Assembly: GCA_964464925.1 (NCBI GenBank) | Contig: CAYXLI010000013.1 | Coordinates: forward strand, 84,753 to 148,752 | Source: CAYXLI01 sp964464925 | GTDB taxonomy: Bacteria; Acidobacteriota; Terriglobia; Bryobacterales; Bryobacteraceae | Length of the DNA stretch: 64,000 nucleotides | Direction of reading: 5' to 3' | Shown here: one piece after another, positions 33,227 to 43,100 of the stretch | Position numbering within the stretch: the stretch's first letter is position 1 | How the letters are laid out: the number at the start of each line of letters is the position of its first letter | Notes under the pieces: model-generated | Databases searched by the model: none | Told to the model about the DNA's origin: nothing | The model's input: the letters and a program-made list of their open reading frames with translations, nothing else | Made by a program: the position numbers and the translations under genes

Positions 33227-34000
33227 ATGAATCTCAAGCTGCATATCTGGCGGCAGAAGAACTCTGTTGACCAGGGACGCATTGTGACCTACGACATGCC
33301 AGGTGTGAGTACCGAGATGTCGTTCCTCGAGATGCTCGACGTATTAAACGAGCGGCTGACTGACAAGGGCGAGGAACCCGTGGCGTTCGACCACGACTGC
33401 CGCGAAGGCATCTGCGGATCCTGTGGATTCATGATCAATGGCATTGCTCATGGCCCTCAACCCGGTGTGACTGTCTGCCAGTTGCACATGCGCCATTTCA
33501 AGGATGGGGACGAACTGTACCTGGAGCCCTGGCGCGCGCATGCGTTTCCAATCGTGAAGGATCTGGTCGTGAATCGTTCGGCATTCGATCGCATCATCGC
33601 AGCGGGCGGGTTCATCTCCGTTCCCACAGGCAGCGCGGTCGATGGCAACGCGATTCCCGTTCCCAAAGAAGAATCCGACCGCGCAATGGACGCGGCTCAA
33701 TGCATTGGCTGCGGAGCCTGTGTGGCGGCTTGCCCGAACGCAGCCTCCGCACTCTTCACAGGAGCGAAGATCTCGCACCTCGGCCTGCTGCCTCAAGGCC
33801 AGCCGGAGCGCGAGCGCCGCGCTATCCGCATGGAGGCCCAAATGAACCTCGAAGGCTTCGGCAACTGCACGAATATCGGAGAATGCGAAGCCGTCTGCCC
33901 GAAGGAGATCAAACTCGAGGTCATCGCCCGCCTGAACCGCGATTTCATGAAGGCGAGTTGGAGCGAACGTCCTGAGGCGCTGGCCGGCGGCGTCGGCTAG
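33227..34000 (+). CDS. sdhB: Succinate dehydrogenase iron-sulfur subunit
   Basis: A 257-residue iron-sulfur protein. The [2Fe-2S] ligands are C58, C63, C66 and C84 in CREGICGSC and TVCQ. The C-terminal ferredoxin-like part has C159-IGC-GAC-VAAC169-P and C214...C220...C224 in CTNIGECEAVCP for the 4Fe-4S and 3Fe-4S centres. It carries electrons from FAD to the cytochrome b anchor. The gene converges on the DinB-like gene with eight bases between stops. Confidence 0.95.
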   Translation: MNLKLHIWRQKNSVDQGRIVTYDMPGVSTEMSFLEMLDVLNERLTDKGEEPVAFDHDCREGICGSCGFMINGIAHGPQPGVTVCQLHMRHFKDGDELYLEPWRAHAFPIVKDLVVNRSAFDRIIAAGGFISVPTGSAVDGNAIPVPKEESDRAMDAAQCIGCGACVAACPNAASALFTGAKISHLGLLPQGQPERERRAIRMEAQMNLEGFGNCTNIGECEAVCPKEIKLEVIARLNRDFMKASWSERPEALAGGVG

Positions 34001-34008
34001 TCAGTCGG

Positions 34009-34536
34009 TTACTTCTTTGGTTCGGTCGATGGCGGCACCACGTTTTTCAGGCGCATATAGGTCACCAGATTTCCGTAGTGCTCCCAGGCGTGCATGGTGT
34101 TGAAGGTGAGCAGGCCGTTGCGTGTGCGGTCGTTCTGGCCCACCTTGATTAGTTCACCTATGTTCTTGTCGTTCAGCGAATCGTACACCTTGTCACAGTA
34201 GGCAAGCGATTCCTGGAGGGCGGCGGAAATTTCGGCTTTCGTTTTCTTCGTCTTTTCTGTCTCAGGTGCGGGAGCTTTGTCGCCGGCCACTGCGGAGCAA
34301 AAGAAATGCTCGGCGTCCGCGATGTGACCGATCAGCTCGCCAAACGAACGCACCTCCGGTGTGGGTTTGAAGGCATAGTTCTCTTCTGGCATTTTCTCTG
34401 CCGTTCTCCGGAGAAGGCCATTCAATTGAGTTTGAAAGTTGCGCGTGGCGCCGCTAACTGTCTTCAGGTCAGGAGCATCGGCGCCGGACGCGATCAGGCT
34501 GAATGCGATGGGGAGGTACAGGGATTTGGTAAGCAT
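34009..34536 (-). CDS. Secreted DinB-family metal-binding protein
   Basis: A 175-residue protein starting MLTKSLYLPIAFSLIASGADA, a signal peptide, followed by a four-helix DinB_2 domain. Candidate metal ligands are the histidines in LIGHIADAEHFF and MHAWEHYGNL. DinB-fold proteins are often thiol-dependent transferases or hydrolases of unknown substrate; export of one is less usual but common in acidobacteria. I chose ATG 34536 because the longer frame to 34662 overlaps the upstream dehydratase gene and lacks hydrophobicity. Confidence 0.78.
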   Translation of the reverse strand: MLTKSLYLPIAFSLIASGADAPDLKTVSGATRNFQTQLNGLLRRTAEKMPEENYAFKPTPEVRSFGELIGHIADAEHFFCSAVAGDKAPAPETEKTKKTKAEISAALQESLAYCDKVYDSLNDKNIGELIKVGQNDRTRNGLLTFNTMHAWEHYGNLVTYMRLKNVVPPSTEPKK

Positions 34537-34615
34537 CCCACCCACGGACGAGCGACGAACAGATTCGTCGCTGTTCTGGGGCGAACGGTAGTCCGGCAGG
34601 GGCGAAACGGGTTTT

Positions 34616-35854
34616 TTACCAGTTGGTGATGGATCCGTCCGGGCGGAAGAATGTCTGCGCACGCGCGGTCACGTACTGGTTGATCTCGGTGATCAGTTTC
34701 AACTGCTTCATGTCGAGCTCCACACCGATGCCCGGGCGTTCATTCGCGAACAGCTTGCCATTTTTGAAATCCAGACAAACGGGAAGGTGCGGCAGCGTCC
34801 TGCCCTGGAAATTGTATTCCATGATTACTGGGCCTGAATAGGTTCCCAGTGTATTCACCAAGGCGGCGGTTGCGATCGGGCCCGTGAAGTGTGGCACGAT
34901 GCCGACGAAGTGAGTCTCGCAGATCGCCATAATCTTCAGCATCTCGGTAATCCCGCCGCAGTTCGGCAGAGTCACCCGGTTCCAATCGATATCGTGCGCT
35001 TCCACGAGCTTGTTGAAATCCCAGCGATTTCCCCATTCTTCGCCCGCCGCAATCGGCACTTTTACCTGCCGGCGCAGAAGCGGAATGTCTTCCAGGAACG
35101 CTTCCGTGCGAACCGGATCTTCGACGAAATAGGGTGCGAGGTCTTTGATCAGGTCGCAGCCGCGCAGCGCTTCATGCAAATCGAAACGCTGGTGGAAATC
35201 GACACACCAGTCGCCGCTCTTGCCCACACCATCGCGCGCCTGCTGGCACTCGGCCGCAAGCTGATCGAGCTTGGTTCGTGAGTTGAACGTGGTATTCGCC
35301 GGCGTATCCGCGGCTCCCATGCGGAACGCGCGGTAACCGGCTTCGATCGTGAGTTGCGCGCGCTCTTTGATGCTCATGCCCGGCTTTACGCCCGGGATGA
35401 GCCCCGCCGTGTTGTAGCATTCCACGTGGTTGCGCACCATACCGCCGAGAATCTTGTGAACCGGCAGATTGAGCGCCTTACCCTTCAGATCCCACAGCGC
35501 GAGGTCGAGTGCTCCGATGGCATGTGTCTTCTCGCGCCCCGCCGGGTAAAAGAAGGCGCGGTTCATGTCCTGCCAGAGCCGCTCGATGTACTGCGGATCC
35601 TGGCCGATCAACCGTCCCGCGCTTTGCTCCAGCATGTCGCGCGAGCCGCCCTCGCCGATTCCCGTCAGCCCCGCGTCGGTCTCAATCGTGACCACCAGAT
35701 CACTCTGGTTGAATAACGGATTCTTATTCGGCGGCTCATACACGCGCACGCGCGTGATCTTCATCTTCGGGATAGCCGCCTGCGCCAGCTTCGGCGTTGC
35801 CGTAATCGCCGCTGTGCCCGCGGCTATAGCTTGAAAGAACGATCTGCGTTTCAT
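34616..35854 (-). CDS. Tat-exported enolase-superfamily dehydratase (galactonate dehydratase-like)
   Basis: A 412-residue protein. The N-terminus MKRRSFFQAIAAGTAAITATP is a twin-arginine signal. The enolase-superfamily barrel shows metal ligands D219 (VDFH), E245 (FVEDP) and E272 (AAGEEWG) and candidate acid/base histidines H221 and H322 (PHFTGP). The pattern D-F-H and W-D-F after the third ligand resembles D-galactonate dehydratase. It probably dehydrates a sugar acid in the periplasm. It begins nine bases after an Oar-like receptor gene, suggesting that the receptor and enzyme handle the same substrate. Confidence 0.85.
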   Translation of the reverse strand: MKRRSFFQAIAAGTAAITATPKLAQAAIPKMKITRVRVYEPPNKNPLFNQSDLVVTIETDAGLTGIGEGGSRDMLEQSAGRLIGQDPQYIERLWQDMNRAFFYPAGREKTHAIGALDLALWDLKGKALNLPVHKILGGMVRNHVECYNTAGLIPGVKPGMSIKERAQLTIEAGYRAFRMGAADTPANTTFNSRTKLDQLAAECQQARDGVGKSGDWCVDFHQRFDLHEALRGCDLIKDLAPYFVEDPVRTEAFLEDIPLLRRQVKVPIAAGEEWGNRWDFNKLVEAHDIDWNRVTLPNCGGITEMLKIMAICETHFVGIVPHFTGPIATAALVNTLGTYSGPVIMEYNFQGRTLPHLPVCLDFKNGKLFANERPGIGVELDMKQLKLITEINQYVTARAQTFFRPDGSITNW

Positions 35855-35863
35855 ATCGAATGT

Positions 35864-38800
35864 CTAAAATTGAAGTCTCAGCGCCAATTGCATCTGGCGA
35901 GGATTGCCCACCGTCGAGGTTATCGTACCCACCGCGCCACTGCCAATATTCGCGTTCGGCTGTCCGAATTGCGGGTGGTTGAAGAGATTAAAAGATTCGG
36001 CCCGGAACTGTAGCGTAGTGCGTTCAAGAATGCGGAAATCTTTGAACAGCGACGCATCCACGTTCGTACGCCCAGGTCCGAAGAGGATGTCGCGCCCGGC
36101 ATTGCCGTATACGAATTGAGCGGGCACCGTGAACGCCGAGGCATCGAACCAGCGACTCAGAGAACGCTCACTGGCCGGAAGCGTGCCCGTGCCAACCCGG
36201 TTGGGGCGGCTGCCGGTTCCGGTGTTTACAGTCGGGCTGTTTAACTGCGGTGTAAACGGCAGACCCGTCTGCGCCTGTACCACCGTGTTTACCTGCCAGC
36301 CGCCGAGCGCGATCGCCGCCGGTCCTTTTAATCCAAAGCCCGGCATGCGATACGTGAGACTCGCTGTGAAGCGGTGGCGAATGTCGAATGCGGAGTTGCC
36401 GCGATCCACATTGCGATAGCGCGGATCCTGCGGTGTTCCGGTGCCGCCCCCGAAATCGGTAGCCACGTTGTCGATCGAATGCGACCACGTGTAGCCGAAC
36501 AAGCCGGTGAGTCCCGCCGAAAGCCGCTTCTCTGCCGAGAGTTGCAACGCGTGATACGAACTCTTGCCGTCCGACACGTAATAAGTCACATCGCCGAGCC
36601 CTGGCCGCACTGCGTAGTAAGGACGCCGCGGCCCCGTAGGGCCCGGTCCCGGAACCGGCTGATTGAGATTGAAGCTGTTGCCGAGACGGCGCCCGAGATT
36701 CCCGACATACGCGACGCGAACTACGGTCAAGATCGGAGATACTTCGTGCTCCACCGTAAGATTAAATTGCTCGGCGTACGCTTGCCTGATGTCTTCCGGA
36801 ATTCCAATCACGTTGCCCGTCGGGTTTGCCAGGGCATTGAAATTTACTGTCGGCGCGGGCGGGAATCCGCCGCTGACGCGTGGTCCAAGCGTCTGGTCAC
36901 CCGGGCTGATCGATAGCACCGGGCCGAACGGCATCTGCCGGTCCAGCCGCAGCAGCGCGCCTCCATTTCCGTTCGGATTATAGAAAAGTCCAAAGCCGCC
37001 GCGCACCACAGTTCTGGGAAGCACGTTATAGGCAAAGCCGAACCGCGGAGCCCAGTCGCTCCAATCACCACCGACGCCCGCGGTCGGGCCGACGCCGCTC
37101 TGGCCTGCGACTTTCATCGTTGCTGAGAACGGATCGAAATTCGCCCAGCGATTTGCAACTTCGCTATACGGGCTGTAGTATTCCCAACGCAACCCGAGGT
37201 TCAACGTGAGTTTCGAATTCACACGCCAGTCGTCCGCAATGTAAAGCCCCGTCTCCCAACCGCGCATGCCCGGCCAGACGAGCAGGTAGTCTTGCTCAAG
37301 GAGTGTCGGATAGCCCAGGAGCATGCTCGCGATCGAATCCCCGGAGTTCTGTCCCGGGTTGGCGGTGAAGCCCGTGCTGAAGTTGAAGCGGCCATTGCCG
37401 CGATTCGTCTGATACTCCGTAATCTGCCGCCGCCGCACATCCACCCCGCCTTTCAACGTGTGCGTTCCTATGGTCCAGGTGAGGTTATCGACTTCCTGAA
37501 ATGTGTTTTCGCGCCGCAGAATCGGCAACGATCGGCTCTGCCCGATTCCCGCATAATTCGAAGGCGAAAAGATAGGAACTGCTGTCTGCAGCGCGTTCGG
37601 ATTTGCGTTCGAAACGCCGAGCAGCACACCGAGCGCTTCGTCCGGCGTTGCCCCCGCCTGTGTGTAGTCCACGCGGAAGCGATTGAATCCGAGGCGGAAT
37701 TCATTGATGATCCGCGGACTGAAGATGTGGTTGTAGCTCGCGACCGCATGTTGCACCGGTGTCGAGGACGTGCCCGCGAACGAATCCTCATTGCCGAGTT
37801 GGATGGGGTGCGCGATGCCCGCTACTGTCACCGGCGGGAACGTGTTCGGCACGATCGTGTCCGTCTTCTGCGTAGAGTAGCGCGCGAACACGTTATTGGT
37901 CGAATTGATCTGATGATCCACGCGTACGTCACCTTGATCCCAGTTCTGAATCTGATTCAGGTTCGCCACGTAGTTGTTCACCAGCGCGGAGGTTTGGGGC
38001 GCGGGATAAGCATTGATGAGCTTGGCCGTGACCGGGTCGAACCGGTTTGACGGAATCACGTTTCCGGGGAACTGCGTGCGCATGTAAGAGGAACCAGCCG
38101 GCGTCGTCGTAAGTGGATCGAAGATCTTCACCGGCAACTGGCTGAAATCGCCTTGCCGCATCTGCAGCGTGGGCACCGTGAGCGTCAGCAGCGATTGTGC
38201 ATTGCGGCGGAATCCCTCGTAGTCCACGAAGAAGAACGTGCGGTTCTTGCCGTTGTACACCTTCGGAATCCGCACCGGCCCGCCGAACGAGCCGCCGAAC
38301 TGGTTATACCGGAACGACGGGAACGGCGTACCAACCCGGTTGAAAAAGTTGCGGGCATCCATCGCCGAATTGCGGAGAAACTCGAACGCGCTGCCGTGCC
38401 ACTCGTTGGTGCCGGATTTCGTGATCACGTCAACAACCGCGCCGGAATTGCGCCCCTGGTCGGCGCTGAACAGATTCGTCTGTACCTTGAATTCGCGAAT
38501 CGCGTCAATTCCCGGACGCAGAACGATCGAGAGAGTCAGACGATCATTGTTGTCCACTCCGTCGAACAGGAAATTGTTTGAGCCTTCGCGGTTGCCGTTG
38601 GAAAAGATCTCAGTGCCAGGCCGGCGGTCGTCGGGCCGCGTACCGCTCATGATCGTGCCGGAGACGCTGAAACCGGTGCCGTTCACGCCCGGAGTGAGCG
38701 TCGCGAGTTGCACGAAATTGCGGCCGTTCAATGGCAATTCCTGGGTAAGCTGCGTGCTGACCGTAGTGCCGAGCGAGGCGGACTGGCTCTCCAGCAAAGG

Positions 38801-39160
38801 CGCGACAGCCTGCACTTCCACAGCCTCGCTGACCTGCCCGAGTTGTAGTTGTACGTTGAGCTCAGCGCGCTGATTCACGCGCAATTCAAAGTTGTTCTGC
38901 ACCGCCCGGCGGAATCCGGAAGCTTCGATAGAGACGTTGTAATACCCCGGCGGCAGCAGCGTGAAGTTGTAGTTTCCGCTCGCGTCGGTGGTCACCTCGC
39001 GAGAGAAATTGGTCTCCCGGTTCGTGGCTGTTACCTTCGCGTCTGCAACGACGGCTCCGCCCGGATCGGTGACCGTTCCGCTCAATTCAGCGGTTGCGGT
39101 TTGAGCGTTTGAATTGGAGACAAGAATCAGGACGGCTGCACACAAGGCTTTGAAGTTCAT
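35864..39160 (-). CDS. Oar-like TonB-dependent receptor with CarboxypepD_reg domain
   Basis: A 1098-residue outer-membrane protein: signal peptide (about 1-19), CarboxypepD_reg/Ig-like domain (about 20-105, with LSGTVTDPGGAVVADAKV and LPPGYYNVSIEASGF), plug-like region with LPLNGRNFVQLATLTPGV, then a large barrel ending LQLALRLQF with a terminal Phe. GAGGAG precedes ATG 39160. It likely imports or binds a large, perhaps carbohydrate, ligand. It is the first gene of a unit continuing into the galactonate dehydratase-like gene. Confidence 0.92.
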   Translation of the reverse strand: MNFKALCAAVLILVSNSNAQTATAELSGTVTDPGGAVVADAKVTATNRETNFSREVTTDASGNYNFTLLPPGYYNVSIEASGFRRAVQNNFELRVNQRAELNVQLQLGQVSEAVEVQAVAPLLESQSASLGTTVSTQLTQELPLNGRNFVQLATLTPGVNGTGFSVSGTIMSGTRPDDRRPGTEIFSNGNREGSNNFLFDGVDNNDRLTLSIVLRPGIDAIREFKVQTNLFSADQGRNSGAVVDVITKSGTNEWHGSAFEFLRNSAMDARNFFNRVGTPFPSFRYNQFGGSFGGPVRIPKVYNGKNRTFFFVDYEGFRRNAQSLLTLTVPTLQMRQGDFSQLPVKIFDPLTTTPAGSSYMRTQFPGNVIPSNRFDPVTAKLINAYPAPQTSALVNNYVANLNQIQNWDQGDVRVDHQINSTNNVFARYSTQKTDTIVPNTFPPVTVAGIAHPIQLGNEDSFAGTSSTPVQHAVASYNHIFSPRIINEFRLGFNRFRVDYTQAGATPDEALGVLLGVSNANPNALQTAVPIFSPSNYAGIGQSRSLPILRRENTFQEVDNLTWTIGTHTLKGGVDVRRRQITEYQTNRGNGRFNFSTGFTANPGQNSGDSIASMLLGYPTLLEQDYLLVWPGMRGWETGLYIADDWRVNSKLTLNLGLRWEYYSPYSEVANRWANFDPFSATMKVAGQSGVGPTAGVGGDWSDWAPRFGFAYNVLPRTVVRGGFGLFYNPNGNGGALLRLDRQMPFGPVLSISPGDQTLGPRVSGGFPPAPTVNFNALANPTGNVIGIPEDIRQAYAEQFNLTVEHEVSPILTVVRVAYVGNLGRRLGNSFNLNQPVPGPGPTGPRRPYYAVRPGLGDVTYYVSDGKSSYHALQLSAEKRLSAGLTGLFGYTWSHSIDNVATDFGGGTGTPQDPRYRNVDRGNSAFDIRHRFTASLTYRMPGFGLKGPAAIALGGWQVNTVVQAQTGLPFTPQLNSPTVNTGTGSRPNRVGTGTLPASERSLSRWFDASAFTVPAQFVYGNAGRDILFGPGRTNVDASLFKDFRILERTTLQFRAESFNLFNHPQFGQPNANIGSGAVGTITSTVGNPRQMQLALRLQF

Positions 39161-39275
39161 ACGCAGACTCTCCTCGCGGTGCAGTCAGCATATAACTGAA
39201 ACCTGAAATCTGCAACCGACGGAGAGTCTCTTATAGCCGATAACACTGGCATTTCTTCCCACCCGGTCCGGCGAC

Positions 39276-40184
39276 TTATCGCAGTTGCCGCGGAGCCTTG
39301 TCGTGCAGTATTTTGAACCGTTTGAACTCGCGCTCGGATTCAGCAGGCTTGTCCCACTTTCTGTAGATCTGACCTAAGAGATAGTGAGGTTCGGGGTACT
39401 CGGAATCGAGAACAGCGGAATGCTCCAGCCAACGAACAGCCTTTTCCACCTGTCCGAGTTTGAAGAGAGCCTTGCCGGTAAGGTAGAAGTTGCGGGCGGA
39501 GTCCGGATTGCGCTGAGACGCCTCGACGGCGAGATCAAACGCCTGGCGATACTGTTCCTGCTTTATCAAAAGATTCGCCAGGTTTGCGTACGGCCAATCG
39601 TACTCGGAATGCTTTTCGTGCACAATAGAGATCGCGCGCAGATACGCTTTGGTAGCTTGGGCGGCCTCGTTCATTCCCTCATAGCAGAGCCCGAGGTTAT
39701 CCCACGCTTTATAGGACTGTGCGTCAATCGCAACCACGGCCTGGAAGCGTTCCAGGGCTTCGGCATAACGGGACTGCTGATACAACACGCGCCCGAGGGC
39801 GTACTGCACGTCGGCATTGCGCGGCTCCAACCGAGTTGCTGTGACCAGAGCAGTTTCGGCTTCCGCATCCTGGCCGGCAAGGTAGTACGCATCGGACTGC
39901 AGCTTGAGAGCAGTCGTATTCCTCGGCTCCAGGGCTACGAGTTCCGTGAGCGCCCGTTTTGCTTCGGGTATCTGCTGGGCCAGGAGATGAGTGCGTCCGA
40001 GTTCCAGTAAGATTTCACTTCGACGCGGGCAGACATCGAGGGCAGACTCAAGCTCGATGGCCGCCCGCGCGAAGTTCTTCTGGGCAATCGATAGACGCGC
40101 TCCGGACAAGAGCGTTATGCAATCGGCTGCACCGGAACTGACTGCAGCCGAGAATGCGATTACAACGTAACAGCACGTTCTCAA
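39276..40184 (-). CDS. Secreted tetratricopeptide-repeat protein
   Basis: A 302-residue protein with a signal peptide (to about residue 21) and seven or so TPR units over the remainder, for example EILLELGRTHLLAQQIPEAKRAL and YKAWDNLGLCYEGMNEAAQATKAY. TPR arrays mediate protein-protein contact. The gene starts at TTG 40184, overlapping the stop of the Oar-like receptor gene 40181-43705 by four bases (TTGA), so it is probably translated by coupling. It may assist that receptor; this is inferred from context alone. Confidence 0.83.
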   Translation of the reverse strand: MRTCCYVVIAFSAAVSSGAADCITLLSGARLSIAQKNFARAAIELESALDVCPRRSEILLELGRTHLLAQQIPEAKRALTELVALEPRNTTALKLQSDAYYLAGQDAEAETALVTATRLEPRNADVQYALGRVLYQQSRYAEALERFQAVVAIDAQSYKAWDNLGLCYEGMNEAAQATKAYLRAISIVHEKHSEYDWPYANLANLLIKQEQYRQAFDLAVEASQRNPDSARNFYLTGKALFKLGQVEKAVRWLEHSAVLDSEYPEPHYLLGQIYRKWDKPAESEREFKRFKILHDKAPRQLR

Positions 40185-43100
40185 AACGAAATTCGTAACT
40201 CCAGTTGCAGGGAACGGGGTCCCTGTTGCGGTCCGGTAATGCGCCCGAACAGCGGACTCGTGATATCTGTGTTCGGATTTCCCCGGCCCGCGCGATTCAA
40301 TGCGTTGAACGCATCCGCTCGGAACTCGGCAATGATTTTCTCCGTAAAAGTGAACTTCTTGGAGGCGCCGAAGTCTTCCGTCGCGTAGTAGGGTCCGCGA
40401 ACGTTCGGTAAGAATCGGCCAACCGTTCCTAGACGCAGGGGCACGCCCGCAGCGGTCGCGGGCACCTGCGCGAAGGCGGCCGGATTCAGGTATGGAGTTC
40501 CAGTTCCGAATTGCAGGGGACCACCCTGATCGGTCACGATTGGAACGCCAGGAATCAGATCAGGCCGGATCGTACCATTGAACAACGTTGCCCCATTTCG
40601 CAATCCACCGGTCGAGATCGAGAGAGCATCTCCGGAGCGGTAATTGTGTACGCCCGTAACCGTCCATCCTCCCATTAATTTGCCTGCCACACCCGTAAGG
40701 TTGATTGTTTTTCCGGGACCGATCGGAAGCTCGTAGATCCAGGTCAGTTTGAGGAATTGCGGGATGTTGAAGTCGGTCACCGATCGTTCCAGCCGCCGGT
40801 TGTAAACGTCTTGCGCTCCAAAGGAGTCGATTGCGTCCACATTGTCGGAAATGGCTTTGGACCACGTATACGCGGCGACTACTGCCAGCCCCTTGCTCAA
40901 GTGGCGAGTAGCGGTAAGCTGCAGCGAGTTATACGTCGAATGTCCAAAGTTGGGGAGGTATTGGCCTACCCCTTGATACTGCGGGAACCGCCGAAGCGCC
41001 TGCGCCACCGTTCCCGTGAACCCGGCGTAAGGAGCCGGGACTAGTCCGGCGTTCTGCGCAAGCGGCTCCAGCAATTTATCCCCGTATTGCGTCAGCACGC
41101 TGGCCGGCAACTGATTGAGCAGGTCCAGACCTCGCGAAACCAGCCGGTTGCCGACGTTCCCGATGTAACTTGCCTCAAGTACGAATTGCGCTGGAAGCTG
41201 GAACTGGAATCCGAGATTGAAGTTCTGAACATAGCCAAGCCGGTTTGAATCCGGTGCTATGTACGTGACGCCCTGTCCGTTCGCTAAGGCTGGGTCTTTG
41301 TTCGGCAGTGTGCCGTTGAAGTTAGGATAGGGGTTGCGAAGATATATCACCGGGTCCACTGATGGGTACTGCAAGGGCGTGTTCTGGTTATTCAAGCTGA
41401 TGGTCCCGTTGTATCCGAACGTGGATGGAAGCGAGAAGTTCGCCACAGGAGCCATGTTGTTCACACCATAGCCGCCTCTCATCACGATCGAACCTTTGGA
41501 ATTCACCGTGTAAGCGAATCCGAGCCTCGGCGAGAACTGGGTCCAGTTGCGATTCTGAAACCCGCGCCTGCCGAGTTCATCCGCAAATACCAGAGCACCG
41601 GGAACACCTCCCGCACCGGGGTTTGGCTTGGCGGGATCGAGATTCGTCATTCTCCCGGCTACTTCGTAAATGCCTCCAATGATCTCCCAACGCAAACCAA
41701 GGTTCAATGTCAGTCTTCGATCAATTTTCCAATCATCAGAGAAGTAGAAACTCGGGTAGCGTGTGCGGTGTCCCGGATTCGCGACCGTGATGCCTCGGTT
41801 TGTCGAATCCACCGCGCCGAGAAGGAAGCTCGCGAATGCATGCCCCGTGTTGGCATTAAACCCCGGTAACTGTGTTTCCACGGAGCTGAAATTGAACGTT
41901 CCTGACCCCGATTTGTTATGCGTGTTGTAGTAGTAGAATCGTGCTTCAAAGCCGGCCCGGAGGCTGTGTTTTCCTCGTATGATCGTCACATCGTCCTGTA
42001 GGATCGTCGACCCATTGAAGCTGAATCCGGCGTTGGTGGATCCTAACCTGCCGCCCGCCCCGATCCCACCGCCCAGTAGCGACTGGCCGGTGAATACGAG
42101 GGCAGGAAAATGAGTTCCAGGAACGTTCTGCAACCCGATTTTCTGGGGCCAGTCCTGATCTACATACACGCTTTCGTTGTAATTGCCGAACCGGTTGTAG
42201 CCGATTCCAAAATGATTGATGACGGCCGGTGAAACCGTCCAGTCCTCGGCTACGCGCGCGAGTTTGCCGGGCGTCGATTGAAGCTGATAAACGTCGGTCG
42301 GTGTGCCGGGCGGCGGACCCCACCTGCCGCCTGGCGAGTTGTTGCGGACCCTGTCATTGAAGCTGTAATAAACCGAGACCCGGTGGAATGCGTTGATGAG
42401 ATGGTCTCCCTTTATAGCGAACATCTTCTCGTCGAACACGGGGCAGCAGGTTCCGATAGTCGGATAATTATTGAACAGGTTCCCGTTGATGGGATCGGTG
42501 ATCGGCGCCACCTGCAGAATCTTGGCGGCTACTGGATCGAACCGGTTCTGCGGAATTATGTTGCCGGGGAACGGATCCCTGACCAGGCTGCCGTTGACCA
42601 TCCGTGTGCTCGAAGGATCGTAAATCTGCCCGAAGCGGATCGGACGCCCGAGTGCGTCGGTGCCCACTGTCGATCCGGACTGCGCATTGCCGGTGTAAGC
42701 GGGATCGAGCAGCCGTGAGAAGTCGCCTCGCTTGAAATCTGTTGTCGGCAGCGTGATCAGGCTCGTCGACACGAAATTCCTCTGGCGCGTCACTTCGTAG
42801 CTCGCAAAGAAGAATGTACGATTCTTGCCGTTGTACAGCTTCGGAATTCCGATCGGACCACCTAGAGAAAATCCATAGTTAGACAACTTGAATGGTGGGT
42901 TGGCTCTACCCAGAGCGTTATTCACGAAACCCACAGCGCGCAGCGCGTCGTTTTGCGTGTAGTAGTACGCACTGCCGTGGTAGCTGTTTGTCCCGGATTT
43001 GATGGCGAAGTTAGCCACCGCCGTCTGGCCCCCGCCGTATTGTGCACCGATGGTGCCGGTCTGCAGCTTGAATTCGCTGACTGCTTCGGCGCTGGGACTG